Positions 25,481 to 38,309 are shown, counted from the stretch's first letter. The stretch: 64,000 nt of DNA from Rhinopomastus cyanomelas (GCA_013400115.1 VXBP01010397.1:441-64440), one strand, 5' to 3'. Made by a program: numbers and translations. Notes: generated by a model from the sequence alone, not told the origin.

Positions 25481-25558
25481 GCTTTTTTTATATCTTCTGT
25501 GATCATACAGTACAAGGCAACACTCACTGCAACCAATTTTCTACAATGGGATGCCCTA

Positions 25559-26089
25559 TCACTGGTGAGGCCACACCTTGAGGACCGGGTCCAGTTTTGG
25601 GCACATCACTACAAGGGAGACATTAAGGTGCTGGGGCGAGTGCAGAGGAGGGCAACGAAGCCGGTGAAGGATCTGGAGAATAAATCTTATGAGAGATTGG
25701 GAGAGTTGGGGCTTTTTAGTTTGAGGAAGAAGAGGCTTAGGGGAGACCTCATCACTCTCTACAACTATCTGAAAGGACATTGTTGGTTCTGGTCTCTTCT
25801 CACAGGTAATTAGTGACAGAACCAGAGGGAAGGGCTTCAAGCTTCTACAAGATAGGTTTAGACTGGGCATCAGGAAAAAGTTCTTCACAGAGAGAGTGGT
25901 CAGGCACTGGAATTGGCTGCCCAGAGTGATGGTTGAGTAACCGTACCTGGATGTGTATAAAAGTCACTCAGATGTGGTGTTGGGAGAATCTGGTTTCGGG
26001 ATGAACTTGTAGAGTAGGATTGATGGTTGGACTTGGTGATCCCAGGGGCCTTTTCCAACCTGAATGACTCTGTGATTCCGTGATTCCTG
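25559..26089 (+). mobile_element. CR1 LINE 3' end
   Basis: It starts in the ORF2 region coding for SLVRPHLEDRVQFWAHHYKGD and runs through the EERLGELGLFSLRKKRLRGDLITLYN-like tail. The 3' UTR is of the GATGGTTGGACTTGGTGATCCC type, ending GTGATTCCGTGATTCCTG. The longest surviving frame is 104 codons (25,499-25,813). It shares its 3'-end type with the minus copy at 49,379-50,570. Confidence 0.93.
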
Positions 26090-26674
26090 TAACTGAACAA
26101 AGGGGCGGAACACAACAGGCCAAAGTGGAGAGAAATGTTTCCATTTCTTTCAAACCAACAACTTTAAAGTCTAAAATTTCTGAAGAAAAAGAAAACATTT
26201 AAACTTTGTTAAACTAATACGAAACTGTGGGATTTTCTTTTTGCTTTGAATTCCATATTTGACACGTTTAGTCATGTTCCTGTCACACGTCCCTTTTGGA
26301 ATTAAATTAATTCACCCATGCTGGACTGGTATCAACAACAAGAACAGCTACATTTCAGACAGAGAATCAGTGTGATTAGGTCATTGTGATCATTTTTCAT
26401 TTAGAAACAGCCCGCAGGCACCACGTAGCCAACAAGCCACTAACTGTCCTAGACTGGGAAATCAATGGCAGAGAACTGACCCTTTTTACTTTCATTACCT
26501 GTGTTACCTTCTGATCTTTGATCTAGTAACTGTAAAACTCAACAGCAGAGACATCTTAAGTATCTGTAGGTATAAACATGTGGACATTACATTTCGATGT
26601 CCAAACATGCAAACTGGTCTCTCAGAAGAAGAGTATTCAGAATGAGGTTTACAGGAAACTTAGCTTGGTTTCCA
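26090..26674. other. unique spacer
   Basis: AT-rich sequence with no recognised feature. Confidence 0.5.
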
Positions 26675-27045
26675 GGAGGATCTGCTCCGTGATCTTGGCA
26701 GGCACAGAGGTGAGATTAATGGTCCTGTAGTTTACTGGGCCTTCTCCATACCCCAGTTAACTAGGTCACCTGTTTCCTTCTGGAGGGCTCTCACAATTTC
26801 CCTGGTTTTCCTTTTTTCACCAATATACTTACAGAAGCTTTTTCTGTTGCCATGCTGCCCCTGGCCAGATCCCTGGCTGAGCAGATAATTCCTCTATAGT
26901 CACCACAGGATACCTGTCCTCACTTCCACCCTCTGCAGGCTTTCTTCTTGTTCCGAAGCTTTTCCAGGAGTTCCTTGTTCATCCATCCAGGACTTCTTGC
27001 TTTTTTGCCTGGCTTTATTTTTGTGGGGACAAAATCCTCTGATCT
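26675..27045 (-). mobile_element. CR1 LINE internal relic (endonuclease-RT linker and RT start)
   Basis: There is no 3' tail; recognition is by coding content on the minus strand. From 27,043 downward the translation gives a PGWMNKELLEKLRNKKKACRGWK-like linker. From about 26,742 to 26,678 it gives NYR.INLTSVPAKI.EQI, the conserved N-terminal RT block. The stretch between them is shorter than in intact ORF2, so internal deletion has occurred. Frames shift and stop repeatedly. Neither end of the element is preserved. Confidence 0.75.
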
Positions 27046-30043
27046 GCCTTGTTGCTAAGGGAATTAATGAGGAAATGGGCAGAGGCAAGTTCTGCAATTG
27101 TGCCATGCTGCAGGAACATAACATTTCCTTCTGCTTTGAAAAATAATATAAATGGGGTAGCCAGGGAGTTTTCCTAGCCAGGGTTTTACTCAACAAAATG
27201 TTTCCAAATGGAAAACAAGCACATCCAGTGGGTAGCAGTAGGTATCATGGAGGTTTCCAGTGCCATGTGAAGTGTCCTTTGCCTCAGTAGATGGTGGCAT
27301 ATGGACAACTCCTCAGAGACTCTGAATTCCTCATAATACGTTGGAATTTCTTCTGGCAGAGCAGGACAGAAGGCACAAGATGGATAAAGAGCTTCGCAAA
27401 GGTCTGAAGATATCTTAAGGACATCAGGGCTATATTTTTTTGCCAGTTTACCAGGGATGGGAATTAGGAATAACTAGGTCAGAAGATTTTGCTGTTGCCA
27501 AAGAGCCTAGCCAGAGGAACTGGGATATGTACCAACTTAATGATGGATCTAGGGACTGTCAGAGGCTAAGTACAGAATACATTAATGCTGTTCAAGGCCT
27601 CCTCTTTACAGGAGCCTTGAGCTAGCAAAATCAGCTGCCAAGGTCCTGACTGAGTAGCTGAGTCTGCTGCTGGGCACATGTGATGACTGAAGGCTGCTGG
27701 GATACTCTACATAAAATGATATTATTTGTGTTTTCTTGCTGTTACATCTGGCCAAATCATTAAAGGTGAGAACTGTCCTGGTGTTACTGAGATGTCTGCC
27801 AGTTCCAGAAGGATCTGTTAAAAAACTGCACTTCTCCTCCTTGTCAACTCATGGACTATGCCTACAGAGCAGTCCTTCAGTGATTCCACCACAGCATACC
27901 TTACTTCTTCCAGATACTATTGGGTCCACTTTTCTTGTACCCCGTCCTTAGGAAGTGACCTTCAATGAATTCCAGACGAATACACTATTTTGTTCTGTTT
28001 TACCCAAATGATCTCCACTGGAGGTTGAAAGGCAAGGTGGTAGGTCTTTCTTGCGTTATCATTCTATAGGATGTGTGGTTTCAGCTCTTCTTTTCACAGT
28101 CAGCAATGAAATGTGTAAATTACACAATCTTTTAAAGCTGCTTTAGCCATTTCAAGTAATGCAAGACTCCAGAGAAAAAGGAAAGAATGGTCCACTCTCT
28201 GCTGCTTTAACTACGTATAGCATTTGGTATTAACACTACATGTTAGCACCCTTACAGACACATAGCAGCATGTAGCCTTTGTCTTTTGTAGCCATTTATA
28301 GTTGAAGACTAAGAAAAAGAACAGGTCCAGATGGAAGAATAAAGACCTCTAGACCTTGGACATCAGTCTCCTGATTGCAGTGATAGGAAGCAGGATGTTC
28401 CAGCCATATATGCATTGAAGAGCAATTTATAAAATTAAAGCTCTGAGCTCTTCTGTGCCAGTATCTGTTCCACAGAGGAATCCTTCAGCTCCTATACAGC
28501 TGATTCAGACATTTCAGGTCTGATGTCTAATCGACATTTGATGTCTAATGTTTAATGGCCAGAACTTTGGCTTACGTTCTTTATGTATCTACAGATTTTA
28601 TTGAATTGGCTTGGGTATGTAGGTGCCTCTCACTTCTCAAAACCAAATCCTTCATGGTTTCTTCCAGTGAGTTTCTGCAAAGAAAAGAAATTTAATTCAG
28701 AGGACATTAGTCCAGCTTGGAAATGTTTGGTCATCAGGCTCATAGGCTTGGGACCTTTCCTCTAAACACGTGCTCTCACTAGGAGGAATAACTGTGCTTC
28801 CCAGACCTGGACTTGCCTCTGGTAGTGTCAATCAAAAAGGAGAATGAAAGAGCTGATTTTTTTTAAAATGTAATTAATACTAATGGATATAAATAGATGC
28901 ATATGTTTTTCATGGCTCACAAAGGCCTTTTCTGAGAATGCTTGCTCATACTTAACTGCGACAAAGAGTGGGTGGTTTTCCAGTGAGCAATCACATCAGA
29001 CTGGGAGTTGGAAAGGAAAGGAGGGCAGCCAGAACACAGGGCTAAACACCAACAAGATGAGAGCCCATCTCTGGTAAAGCCAATGATACAACAGCTCAGC
29101 ACAGTCCCATACATCCCACGCTCTGTCCAACAAGCTGCATCTTAGAGCAAAACTTTCATGGAGCCAGCTCTACCCCCGTCACCCATCTGAGCTGAACTGG
29201 AACTGGACCACCAGCAGGGTCTGGTTTCAATTAACCTTCTCAGTCATGCAGTGTCAAGCAGCTTAATTTTTTTATTATTGCTGTGAAACAGAAAAATTAA
29301 GGAAGGAGTTGCCTGGCATGGTGTGTCCTGCAGCTGTTTCATCTGAATTTCAGAGAGAGAGCGGAAGCACGGTCAGTTTTGACTCAAATGGAAAACGTTG
29401 AAGGGAGATTGGGTGCACAAAACACAGCTGCTACTGGGCAAAGGTCTCACTCCTGAGCCACAAATCTGGATTGCAGTACCCTCAGAAGCAACTCCTTTTA
29501 ATCCTCTTTTCCCCCTCATTTTCAGTCTACTTTTCCCTTGAGGCAAGCAAAACTTACTGTCAACAACTTCACAAGCTCTTGCATTTGATCCTTTTGCACT
29601 GGGGCCTTGCAAATGGAAGAAAAGTCCTCTTGCCCTACACTGTAAGGACCTACTTATTTACAGCACCTTGGGCTTGGAATTGCCTCGCCACAAGGAGTTG
29701 AATATCTAAAGTCATGGCCCATTGAGGGCAATTTTTGTGTCTCCTGTTTTACATCGACGTCCATCTAGCTTGTAGCAGCCAGTGAAACAAAGCATTTCTG
29801 CACGAAAGGCTGAGGCAGCTCCTCAGAAGACTCTTCATGATGTTGCTTGAGCTGGCCCCAGAGCCCAGGCTTGGTGAGTGATGTCATCTTTCACATCCAA
29901 GTTCAACCCAGAAAATTGCTTTCAGGACTTATTACTTTGGCATATTTTATGTACTCGAGATTCCAGAATGACAGAAATAGGGAAAAGAAATAAACAGACA
30001 CAAATGATACAAGAGAAAAAAAACTACAACGTTGGGTGTTTTT

Positions 30044-30071
30044 AAAGAGACAGAAAGAGAGAGAGAAAAAA
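30044..30071 (+). repeat. GA-rich simple sequence
   Basis: AAAGAGACAGAAAGAGAGAGAG-like purine run. Minor. Confidence 0.6.
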
Positions 30072-31319
30072 TGGACAAAAAGACAACATGATGATTCTTG
30101 CACTGAATGGTAAGAAATTTGAAAAGGCCAGTTTTCCAGGTGAGCCCTGCAGAAGCTTTATTACTTTCCCAGAGGTTTAAAGACAGCTTGGCACTGCACT
30201 GAACGTTGAGCTCATACAATGGGTTGGGTGACACGTTTCTGAGCTAAAAGTTCTCTAACTCTCTGAAGCTAAATCCCAGTTTGGGTACCTAAACTTTCTG
30301 AACAACCACTGCTTTTTCTGATTGTGATTAGATTTGTTGGTACTCAGCACTTCCAAAAAACCCTACTGATTTTATTTAGGTTCCTGTTGGCAGAGATGTC
30401 TGTACTTCTAAGATAAAAATGGAGAGAGGAAAAAAAAAATGGAAAACAAACAGCATTCTTAACTGGAGATGATTTATTACAAAGGTTCAAATTCAACTTC
30501 AGGACCCTTTGCTGGCCTAACTCAAACCATTCTGAGTGGTTTTGTCTCCACTAATGCTCTAACCAATGTTTACTAGTTTAGTCTAGCTACGCCAAATGAA
30601 GAACCTTGCTGCACAGCACTTTTGGCACAGATTTACTCTGATGCAAGAACCATGGCCTGAACGTCTTGCCCCATAACCTCACTCATTGCACCCCAAGCAG
30701 AAATATGGCCAAGGATGAGAAACATTGTTCTCCTAAGTAATTTTTTTGAGGGTAACCAAGGCTAATTCCCAGCGTAATTTGCACACAGGACAGCAGGTAG
30801 CAGTCAGAACCAGAAATCCCTCATAGGAGGGCTCATGCCCTGCATTTTGGTACCTGAATAAAGAGAAACAAGCAACAAAGTTGGTTTAGTGTGAGTCCAA
30901 GGACTATATCCAAAAGCAGCACCACAGATAACCGGACAAATCAAGATATGAAAACCAGCAGGTAGTCGTCCAGTGCCCAGCAAGGGATGTCCCAAGGAAC
31001 AAAGATGCTGGGAGAGGTCATAATGGATCATGAATGAAGCAAGAGATCCTTTCTCTTTTCAGTTTCTCTGTCTCAGTTCCTCATGTCTCCTGCCATTTTC
31101 TCTCAGTCTCTAGTCTTTTTTGGGCAAACCTCCATTGGTTTTGCCAGAGGAAGTACTGAGTAACCGCTGAGTCAACTTCTGAAGACTTGAATGTGTGAAC
31201 TTATATGTGACACACAGCAGAAATATGCTCCAGTGAGTGATGGGTTTGGGAACAGGGGAAAGGAAAATCTCGGCTGCAGGTGCACCCCCTTCCCCAAAAA
31301 ACCAAAAGACTCAAGAATT

Positions 31320-31705
31320 TTTAATCTCTCATAATATTTAGCTTAATTCTTTTCAAGGAGGAGGGGGAAATCTGATCGTCAGATTATGTAACTTTAAAAA
31401 ATGTGTTTCTACTTAAAAGCTAATCAAGATCTTCCACATCAGACAGTAAATGTGGTACTTTGAGCAGGATTATTCCTGATCTCTACTTTGTCTCAACTGT
31501 GGATTAAAAACTGTAATGTTATCCTGTTTAATATTTTAACCGTATGGGCTGCAATTTCATGGGCAATTATATGACAAGGGAAGTGATCAGCAAGCCAGCC
31601 GCAACGCTGAGGAGCATTATTTCCCTAAAAGCTACACTGAAATCCTTGCCAGTGGTAACAGGGGTCTGCCTCATCACCTCTCCCACAACACTAATTATTT
31701 TAATT
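31320..31705. promoter_or_regulatory. candidate conserved non-coding element
   Basis: AT-rich unique sequence with many homeodomain-type cores (TTAAT, TAATCAAG, CAATTATATGAC, TAATTATTTTAATTATT) and a GGGCTGCAATTTCATGGG block, but no coding frame. This is texture-based inference only. Confidence 0.2.
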
Positions 31706-31765
31706 ATTGGAGAGGAGAGGAGTTGGAAGAGACAAACAACAATCATCCAGTCTAACTGCCTGACC
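31706..31765 (-). mobile_element. possible degenerate CR1 tail
   Basis: AGTTGGAAGAGAC followed by ATCATCCAGTCTAACTGCC resembles the reverse-strand CR1 3' tip (GTTGGAAGAGACC .. ATCATCNAGTCCAACC). The octamer repeat is lost. Similarity covers only about 60 bp. Confidence 0.35.
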
Positions 31766-32180
31766 GGTACTGAATCAGTGTACTTCTCAGTCCAGTCCTA
31801 GAGGATCCCTCAAAGCCGATTCTTTGTCCTGTGATGAACTTATTTCCAGCCTCAAACTGAAACTTGTATTTCCTTATCTGTGGCCTGCTCTGAGCAATTT
31901 CAATTTATTTGGCAAAGCTGAGTTTACTTGCTGTTGGTGCCAAGAAGAAATGTCACTAAACTCTGCATTGATTTTTTTTTTTTCTCCTGGCATGATAACT
32001 TGATTGTTTTTACCCAGACCTTCACTGAAGGTGTAGTGTTGTTCATTTCCTGTCATATCTCACAGTGAAATGTTGCTGTAGAGTCTTTCAAATGATTTGT
32101 AGCTCATCTCACTCATCGTGGCATTTAACATGTTATAGTCTATCTAGTATCTATAGACATAACTAGTTTTGAAAGTATTT

Positions 32181-32508
32181 TGCAAAGCCACAAAGATGAT
32201 GAAGGGAGTAGAACATGCCCCTGATGAGGAAAGGCTGAGGGAGCTGTCTCCTTAGCCTGGAGAAAAGGAGACTGAGGGGTGACCTCATTAATGTTTATGA
32301 ATATATGAAGGAACTTCTGCAGTGAAGATGACAGAGCACTGGAAGGGGCTGCCCAGGGGGGTTGTGGAGCCTCCTTCTCTGGAAACATTTAAAACCCACT
32401 TGGCCGTGTTCCTGTGCGACTTGATCTAGGTGATCCTGCTGTGGTGGGAGATTGGACTGGATGATCTTTCAAGGTCCCTTCCAATCCCTGATGTTCTGTG
32501 ATCCTGTG
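32181..32508 (+). mobile_element. CR1 LINE 3' end with internal deletion
   Basis: It starts at CAAAGCCACAAAGATGATGAAGG and ends TGATGTTCTGTGATCCTGTG (GTGCGACTTGATCTAGG type). At about 32,305-32,313 the sequence passes directly from TTTATGAATATATGAA to GGAACTTCTGCAGTG. About 130 bp is lost between two copies of a motif near AAATATGNGAAGG that full copies have on each side. Confidence 0.92.
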
Positions 32509-33475
32509 AATTACATGGAAGTTGGACTTATACAAGGGCTAAAACCCAACCATTTTCACTCAGACAAAACTCATGTGCAAGTCAATTTGACTTAAGAAAG
32601 GAATTAAGAATCTGACTCAGGAGTACATTAATTTTAGTACCAGTAATACCACGTTAATAGCACTCATCCAGAATATGGATTGAATTACCTTAATTTTTTT
32701 TAGAAGGAGTCAAAGATCTGTATAAGCAAATAGATTACAAGTCTTCATCCTAAATGGGCAACATATTGGGCTACAGAGCACTCCTGATTTCCATAAATAT
32801 ATATTGTTTGTGAAACTGAAGACAAGAATGATTTGAAATTTGTTCTGTCACCTGCAAACCCTTACAGTAATGCAGATGAAGCATCACGTGTGCTGGCTGC
32901 ATGTTTGAGTTCCCGGTGATTCATTGTGATCAAGGCCAGGAAAACAGAATTGTACTGAAAGAAGGGGGGAGATATAATGGGGACAAGTGAAAAAAATCAG
33001 TTTCACACGTACTAAAGCAGCAAGATAACCAAGTCCTGGACTTGTTGGTCTGAACTGGCTGTTTCCTGCTATCCTGCTGTTTTAAAGATTCAGTTGGATC
33101 CCTCAGCAATTTTTAATACTACCAAATAAATGTAAATGCAATGGCATGAGGTATAATCCATGGTGTGGTATATTTGAGCTCGTGAGTTCCACGTGGCTAG
33201 AGGAATATAAAATACTAGTAGTCTATGGATCATCTTGCAATGTGTATAATTGTGCATTTGGATGGATTTTAAAAACAAAAGTGAATACAAATACAGCGTG
33301 AATGTAGTTTATGTGCTTTCCCCTCCTAAGGACTATGTTCTTAAGCAGAAGTACGTAGTACTCATCTGTCGTTTGGAAACAGGCTAAGTACCTGTGAAAT
33401 GAAAAATATCATCATGTACTTTTATCACTGCAGTAAAAGAAATTGGTTTTCTCTACCTGAACCAGTCAGAAGAAA
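32509..33475. other. unique non-coding sequence
   Basis: AT-rich sequence with no gene or repeat recognised. Confidence 0.45.
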
Positions 33476-33703
33476 CCATAGAATCATTTAGGTTGGAAAG
33501 ACCTTCAAGACCATCGAGTCCAACCATTAACACAACTGTGCCAAGCCCACTGCTGAGCCATGTCCCTAAGCTCCATATACACATGACTTTTACACACATC
33601 CTGGGATGGCAATTGAAACGCCTCCCTGGGCAACCTGTTCCAATACCTCACAACCCTTTCAGTAAGGAAGCTTTCCTAATGTCCAGCCTAATCTTCTCTG
33701 GTG
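33476..33703 (-). mobile_element. CR1 LINE 3' end, minus strand, older subfamily
   Basis: CCATAGAATCATTTAGGTTGGAAAGACC is followed by CATCGAGTCCAACCATTAACACAAC and GTGCCAAGCCCACTGCTGAGCCATGTCCC, then the 3' UTR to TTCTCTGGTG. The 3'-end type is that of the split copy at 2,824. Confidence 0.92.
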
Positions 33704-36700
33704 GAACGTAAGAGTTTCTAAAGAGACAGCAGAGATGATGGCATTTGGATAGGATTAGAACTGACAATAAAACTGTGCAGAGAATTTAGTGACTAGACTG
33801 GAAGACTGCTGTGCCTTTAAGCTCCACAAAGGGGAAGCTGTTCCTCTCTGGCCGTGGTGTTTGACACGGGCCCATGGGAAACAACTGTGCTCCGAGGGAA
33901 GATGCATAACGGAACGTCACAGTGGATGTTCTCACTGAGTAAGGCACGGGAACTTGCACACCACGTTCACTGCCTTTCACCAGCACAATTTTGCAGATGG
34001 GCAGCGCATGCTTACCTGCTGTGTGGTTTGCAAGTAGTCCAATGGCAACTGCTTAGAGCTTGTCCAAATCTTTGTTTTTCACAAAAAGTGCCCAAGTGCT
34101 ATGAGAAAAAGACTGACCAGCGAAAACAGAAGCCATGGGCACAAAGCAGCCAGGCAGTTGTTTTTCTGATAGTTACAGTAAACCAAAGTCAAGGGAGGAG
34201 AAAGTGTGTTTCCTCCCATTAGGTTAGAATGTGGACTTTCTATCCATGTCAGGGCCTACTGGAGAATAACTCATGCAAGTTTAGGGAATTTTTAACTACA
34301 CAAATAATTTGCAAAAGAGGCTTTCCAAGAAAAGGAAGGGTAAGTCATATCAGCCAGCTCTATCCAGTGCTACTAGGAAAGGAAGATGATATCACAAAAC
34401 AGAACCCCTGTTAATGTCATTTATATCAGAATGCACTTTTGTGGGCATATGGTTGTAGGGAAGTGCTGAAGTCTTTGCTGGAATATCTAAGTACTCTGTG
34501 AGCTGGAAATCATACCAGCATCCAATTTTCCCGTCTTCTAATTCTTGGCAACACAGAATCCACTACAATTAACTGATAATTATGAGGAGCTCACCACAAA
34601 AGGCTGTACTGCAAGAGCAGGCAGAATAAGCTGATTTTTTAGTTTGCATATATTTGCCCAGTGAGTCCCCCACAGATCAGTCTCACTCAGAACTGAGGGC
34701 AATGCAGTTTGCATGCCTTTCCAGAACAGGCAGAAGCTGTAGGAAAAGCTCAGGAACCACTGCATGTTATGGTTTAAAAAAGAAAGAAAGAAAAAAATGA
34801 AGATGGGATGACACGATAAATTGTCTTTCAGTATGTGGCAGGTTGTTACAAAGAGATTGATGATCACTCTTTTCTGTAGCAAATGATGAAAAGATGAAGG
34901 GAAAAGTAGTCCAATTTCCAACAAACAAAATTTGGATTGGAAATTAAAAAGAACACATCTGTAATGGAGACAGGAGGATGTGGACTCTCTTTTTTTGCTG
35001 AACTTCTTTGAGGCCTGACTGCCTTTACAATATATATACACATAATAAATAATTATAAATAAGAGATAAATTCTGCACCTCAGTCTGCCTCATTGGAGGG
35101 TGGTGAAATAGCATTACTCTTGAGCCCCCTTCCCGCTAGGCAATACTGCAATCTCTGGTATTTTACAGAAAAGAAATAATTCTCTTTGACTATGTGAGCA
35201 CCTAAACTGAGGTCTTGATTCGACCCAAAGAATGCCAGACAGAAAGCAGCAATTGTGCAGATTAAGTCCAGAACAAAACCTCCCAGAAGTTTAGATTAAT
35301 TGAGATACGGTACGTTGATTCCACAGGTATTTTGGCTGGCTGGGAAATTAGGTCATTAAGTATCATTATAATTTTAAAAGTTGTTTATGGAAGCTCCCTA
35401 GGTGCTTTCCAGGGATCCAGCATCTCCTGCACACTGCTTAGAAAAATTGACATGCTCGGATGCAGTATTCCCAAAGTCTGGGGAGGTCTAGCTCCGTGGA
35501 GCTGTAACAACCTTCTGAGGAACAACTGTTCAAAAAATGGGAAATTAAGAGTTCTTATAGCCTCTCCATCCTAGTCTGGCTGGGAAAAGGAGCCAGGACT
35601 TGACTCCTTGCTCCCTATAAGCCCATGAAATAGCAGCTTTTTGGAGGACTGTCTAGGAAAGAAGCAAAGGCTCAGCACACCAGTAGCTGCATTTCAGCAA
35701 CAACTAAAATCCAAAGGGAAGGAAAAGAGCACTAATTGGGCTTGAAAATCACAGATGTGAGAGCAAGCCTTGGTGTCAGGTAAAATTTGCCTTACCTTTT
35801 ACACACTTTCAATAATTGCTCTTACCACATCAGATAATTACCTGGTCCTTCTGTGTTTCAGCTAGTTGTGGGCAGGGCTGCCAAAAGCTTGGAGGTTATC
35901 TTTGCTTCAGCATCCAAGTATTAAAAGACTTAGCCAAAGCTTATCTCAGATTCTGGAGGCTTCTGTGCTGGCCTCTTCATCAACTTCCTTTGCGTGATGC
36001 AAAGCCTTTTCTCTCCTCAGCCAAAGGTGACCACTTGGAAAAAATCCAGATATAGCCTCTCTGTATCTCATTGTTTGGAAAACACTGTTGATTAAGGTAG
36101 CAGCACTTCCACTGGAGATGGCCTTCACCTCTTCATCTGAGGCCTGGGCTGAGCCTTTCCTAAGATATAGATCCTGATTTTCATTTGATTTTAACTGATT
36201 ACCTAGTAGTGCCTCAGCAGCATCCACATCTGTGTCTGTTAACTCTTGTCTGCAAGAGTCCAAAGCTGTTCATTTCTGGCTGGCCCCTGAACACTCGTTC
36301 TTGCACCAACCACCAAATCATAGAGTATTTTTCACTGTCACTGTCTTCTGGACTAGCTGATAAAATAGTTTTAAAAAAACCAAAAAACTTTACCAAACTT
36401 CCTGGCTTAAAACTCTTGTTTCAGGGGAGAATTCACCAGGCACCTCTCTTTAGTAATGAACAGCTTTGGAGTTGTTTAAGAAGAAAAATGCGGCTGCCTG
36501 AGGATAGCGGGAGGTGAGCCAAAGCGAGCTGAGTTTAGGTGGGAAAGAGAAACGATCAGCAGGGTACCAGAAGGGAGAGGCACATCCAAATTTGTTTCTG
36601 GGCCTTCAGTTCTGCCATCCTTCCTGCTTGAAATTTGGCATTGTAAAGTACAAAAAGGAGTTACAGAGCTGAAACTCTTCCTATTGCTGCAAATATCTCC

Positions 36701-38309
36701 CATTTTCAAACTGCGGCAGGTTCCGCTCCTTGGTAATTCATCTCCTCGTGTAGCAGCATGAATCCATAAAAATTCCTTAGAGCATTCACATAATATTAGT
36801 CTGAAAGTGCTAGAGAAGCAGTTCAAGTGCTTGTGAGGGTGGGTTTGTTTGTTGGGTTTGCTTTTTATTCTCCTGATTTTTTTCTGCTCTCTGGACTTCT
36901 TCAGTCTCCTTTTCAATGTTATCTTAAGCTTTCAGGTTCCCTTTCCCAACCATCTTCTTAGAAAACGGGCTGTCGTTTTTAGCCATCTCCCCAATGGCCA
37001 GTGGTTGAGAAATGTTTGTTTTTCAAATACTTTAATTGTATGGTCTACCCAGAAGTGATCGGCACCAAAACTTGTATTTCAGAGTTAAACACAACCAGAT
37101 GGAGCGAGAATAGCCGGCCATCTGAAGAAGCCCAAGAAGCCTTCCTGAGCTCCCTGTGTGATTTGTTTGTCCACTGGTTAATTTCATAATGATTTCTCTT
37201 GAAGATGAGTGAAAATAATCTTGGTTTACACTTACCTATGGGAAGAGGCTGGCTTACAAAAACGACTCAGACATGTCAGTATCAGACAGGCTGTGGAGCT
37301 GGTACAAATGCAGCTGCTCCTGGCTTCGGGGAAACAACCCTTTCCAGAGGCAAAGGTTTTCTTTGTGACACACTCCACTCTTGATTTTCTTGCACGTGCT
37401 CTTCCTGTTTGAAGGCAGAGATTACTGGCACCTTGTTTTGTTCTTGGCTAAATTACCAGCTTTTTTTAATTCAGAGAGAACGGAACAACATACAGAATCA
37501 TGGAAGATATAAATTTCGTTGAGGAGAGACATTCCGTGCCACCTACCGTGTTCACATGGATTTTATTATGAAGTGTGCACACCCTGCCCTGTGCCAGATT
37601 CATCCTCAGGAATGATTTTGCTGGCCTGGCTGTTTGTTCTTTCCTCTTGAAGCTATTGTGAAGGAGAATGTATGCCCCACTTCACTCAAGTGGAGTTCTA
37701 CTTCATTGTCACAGAGTGCCTGTGCAGTGCTTGGACAATTCAACAATGTGGTGGAGGACAGGTGGGTGAAGTGGTCCCATCATCATCCAGAGTTATCCAT
37801 ACTCTCTTGTAGTTGACAGTAAGACGTGCTTCCAGAAGACAGTGATGATGGCAGGAAATAACCAATTCCTTCTGCTCTGAACAGTCAAAGGTATTTGTTC
37901 GTTTTGTGCCTTAGTGTGGTTGCACTCTGAGATAGATACAAGCTTCAGTGCCCAACACCTTAATCTCTAGTCCAAATAAAACTCTTACTGTGGAAACAAA
38001 ATCAGAAGAGGGGATGAAGGGCAACACAAGAGTCAGTGGGACCGCAAATCCTTGCAGTGCTTGGACAGGAACTTCATCTGCAGCTGAGACCCTGTTGACC
38101 ACTAGAACAGGTTATTTCAATGCTCTGACTGTGGAAGAATCACTCAGAAAATATAGCCCTTGGAAGGTCCCTGGGCTGGACCTCAAAGTGTATTTGTCAG
38201 AAGCCTTCAAAAGTTGATGGAACAAACTAACCTACCTTGGGGTCATTGAAATAACAGCTCACAGAATTTAAGGAGAATGCAGAGTGGGCTAGAGAGAAAT
38301 GATTGCATC
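33704..38309. other. unique non-coding sequence, 4.6 kb
   Basis: No recognised gene. The 153-codon (34,580-35,041 minus) and 146-codon (36,476-36,916 minus) frames have biased, low-complexity or motif-free translations and are treated as chance. An A/G-rich repeat at 34,775-34,798 is minor. A weak RT-like peptide at 38,110-38,220 is discussed in the findings. Confidence 0.4.
34775..34798 (+). repeat. (AAAG)n-like simple repeat
   Basis: Short AAAG-type purine run. Confidence 0.6.

Larger units (their letters stand above)
27046..31705. other. unique non-coding sequence, 4.7 kb
   Basis: No gene or clear transposon. A short imperfect direct repeat (TGATGTCTAAT twice near 28,520-28,550) and a GA-rich patch at 30,044-30,071 are the only local structures noted. 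Its last part (from about 31,320) has enhancer-like texture and is listed separately. Confidence 0.45.

Noticed and set aside
34580..35041. 153-codon minus-strand frame
   Set aside because: The translation is dominated by F, S and L from A-rich complementary sequence (including an AAAG repeat), typical of a chance frame.
36476..36916. 146-codon minus-strand frame
   Set aside because: Lysine-rich start and motif-free remainder; overlapping plus frames are similarly long.
37720..38070. GCAGTGCTTGGACA repeated at about 37,722 and 38,055 as a target duplication
   Set aside because: Flanking sequence shows no element ends; a single 14-mer pair at this distance is weak evidence.
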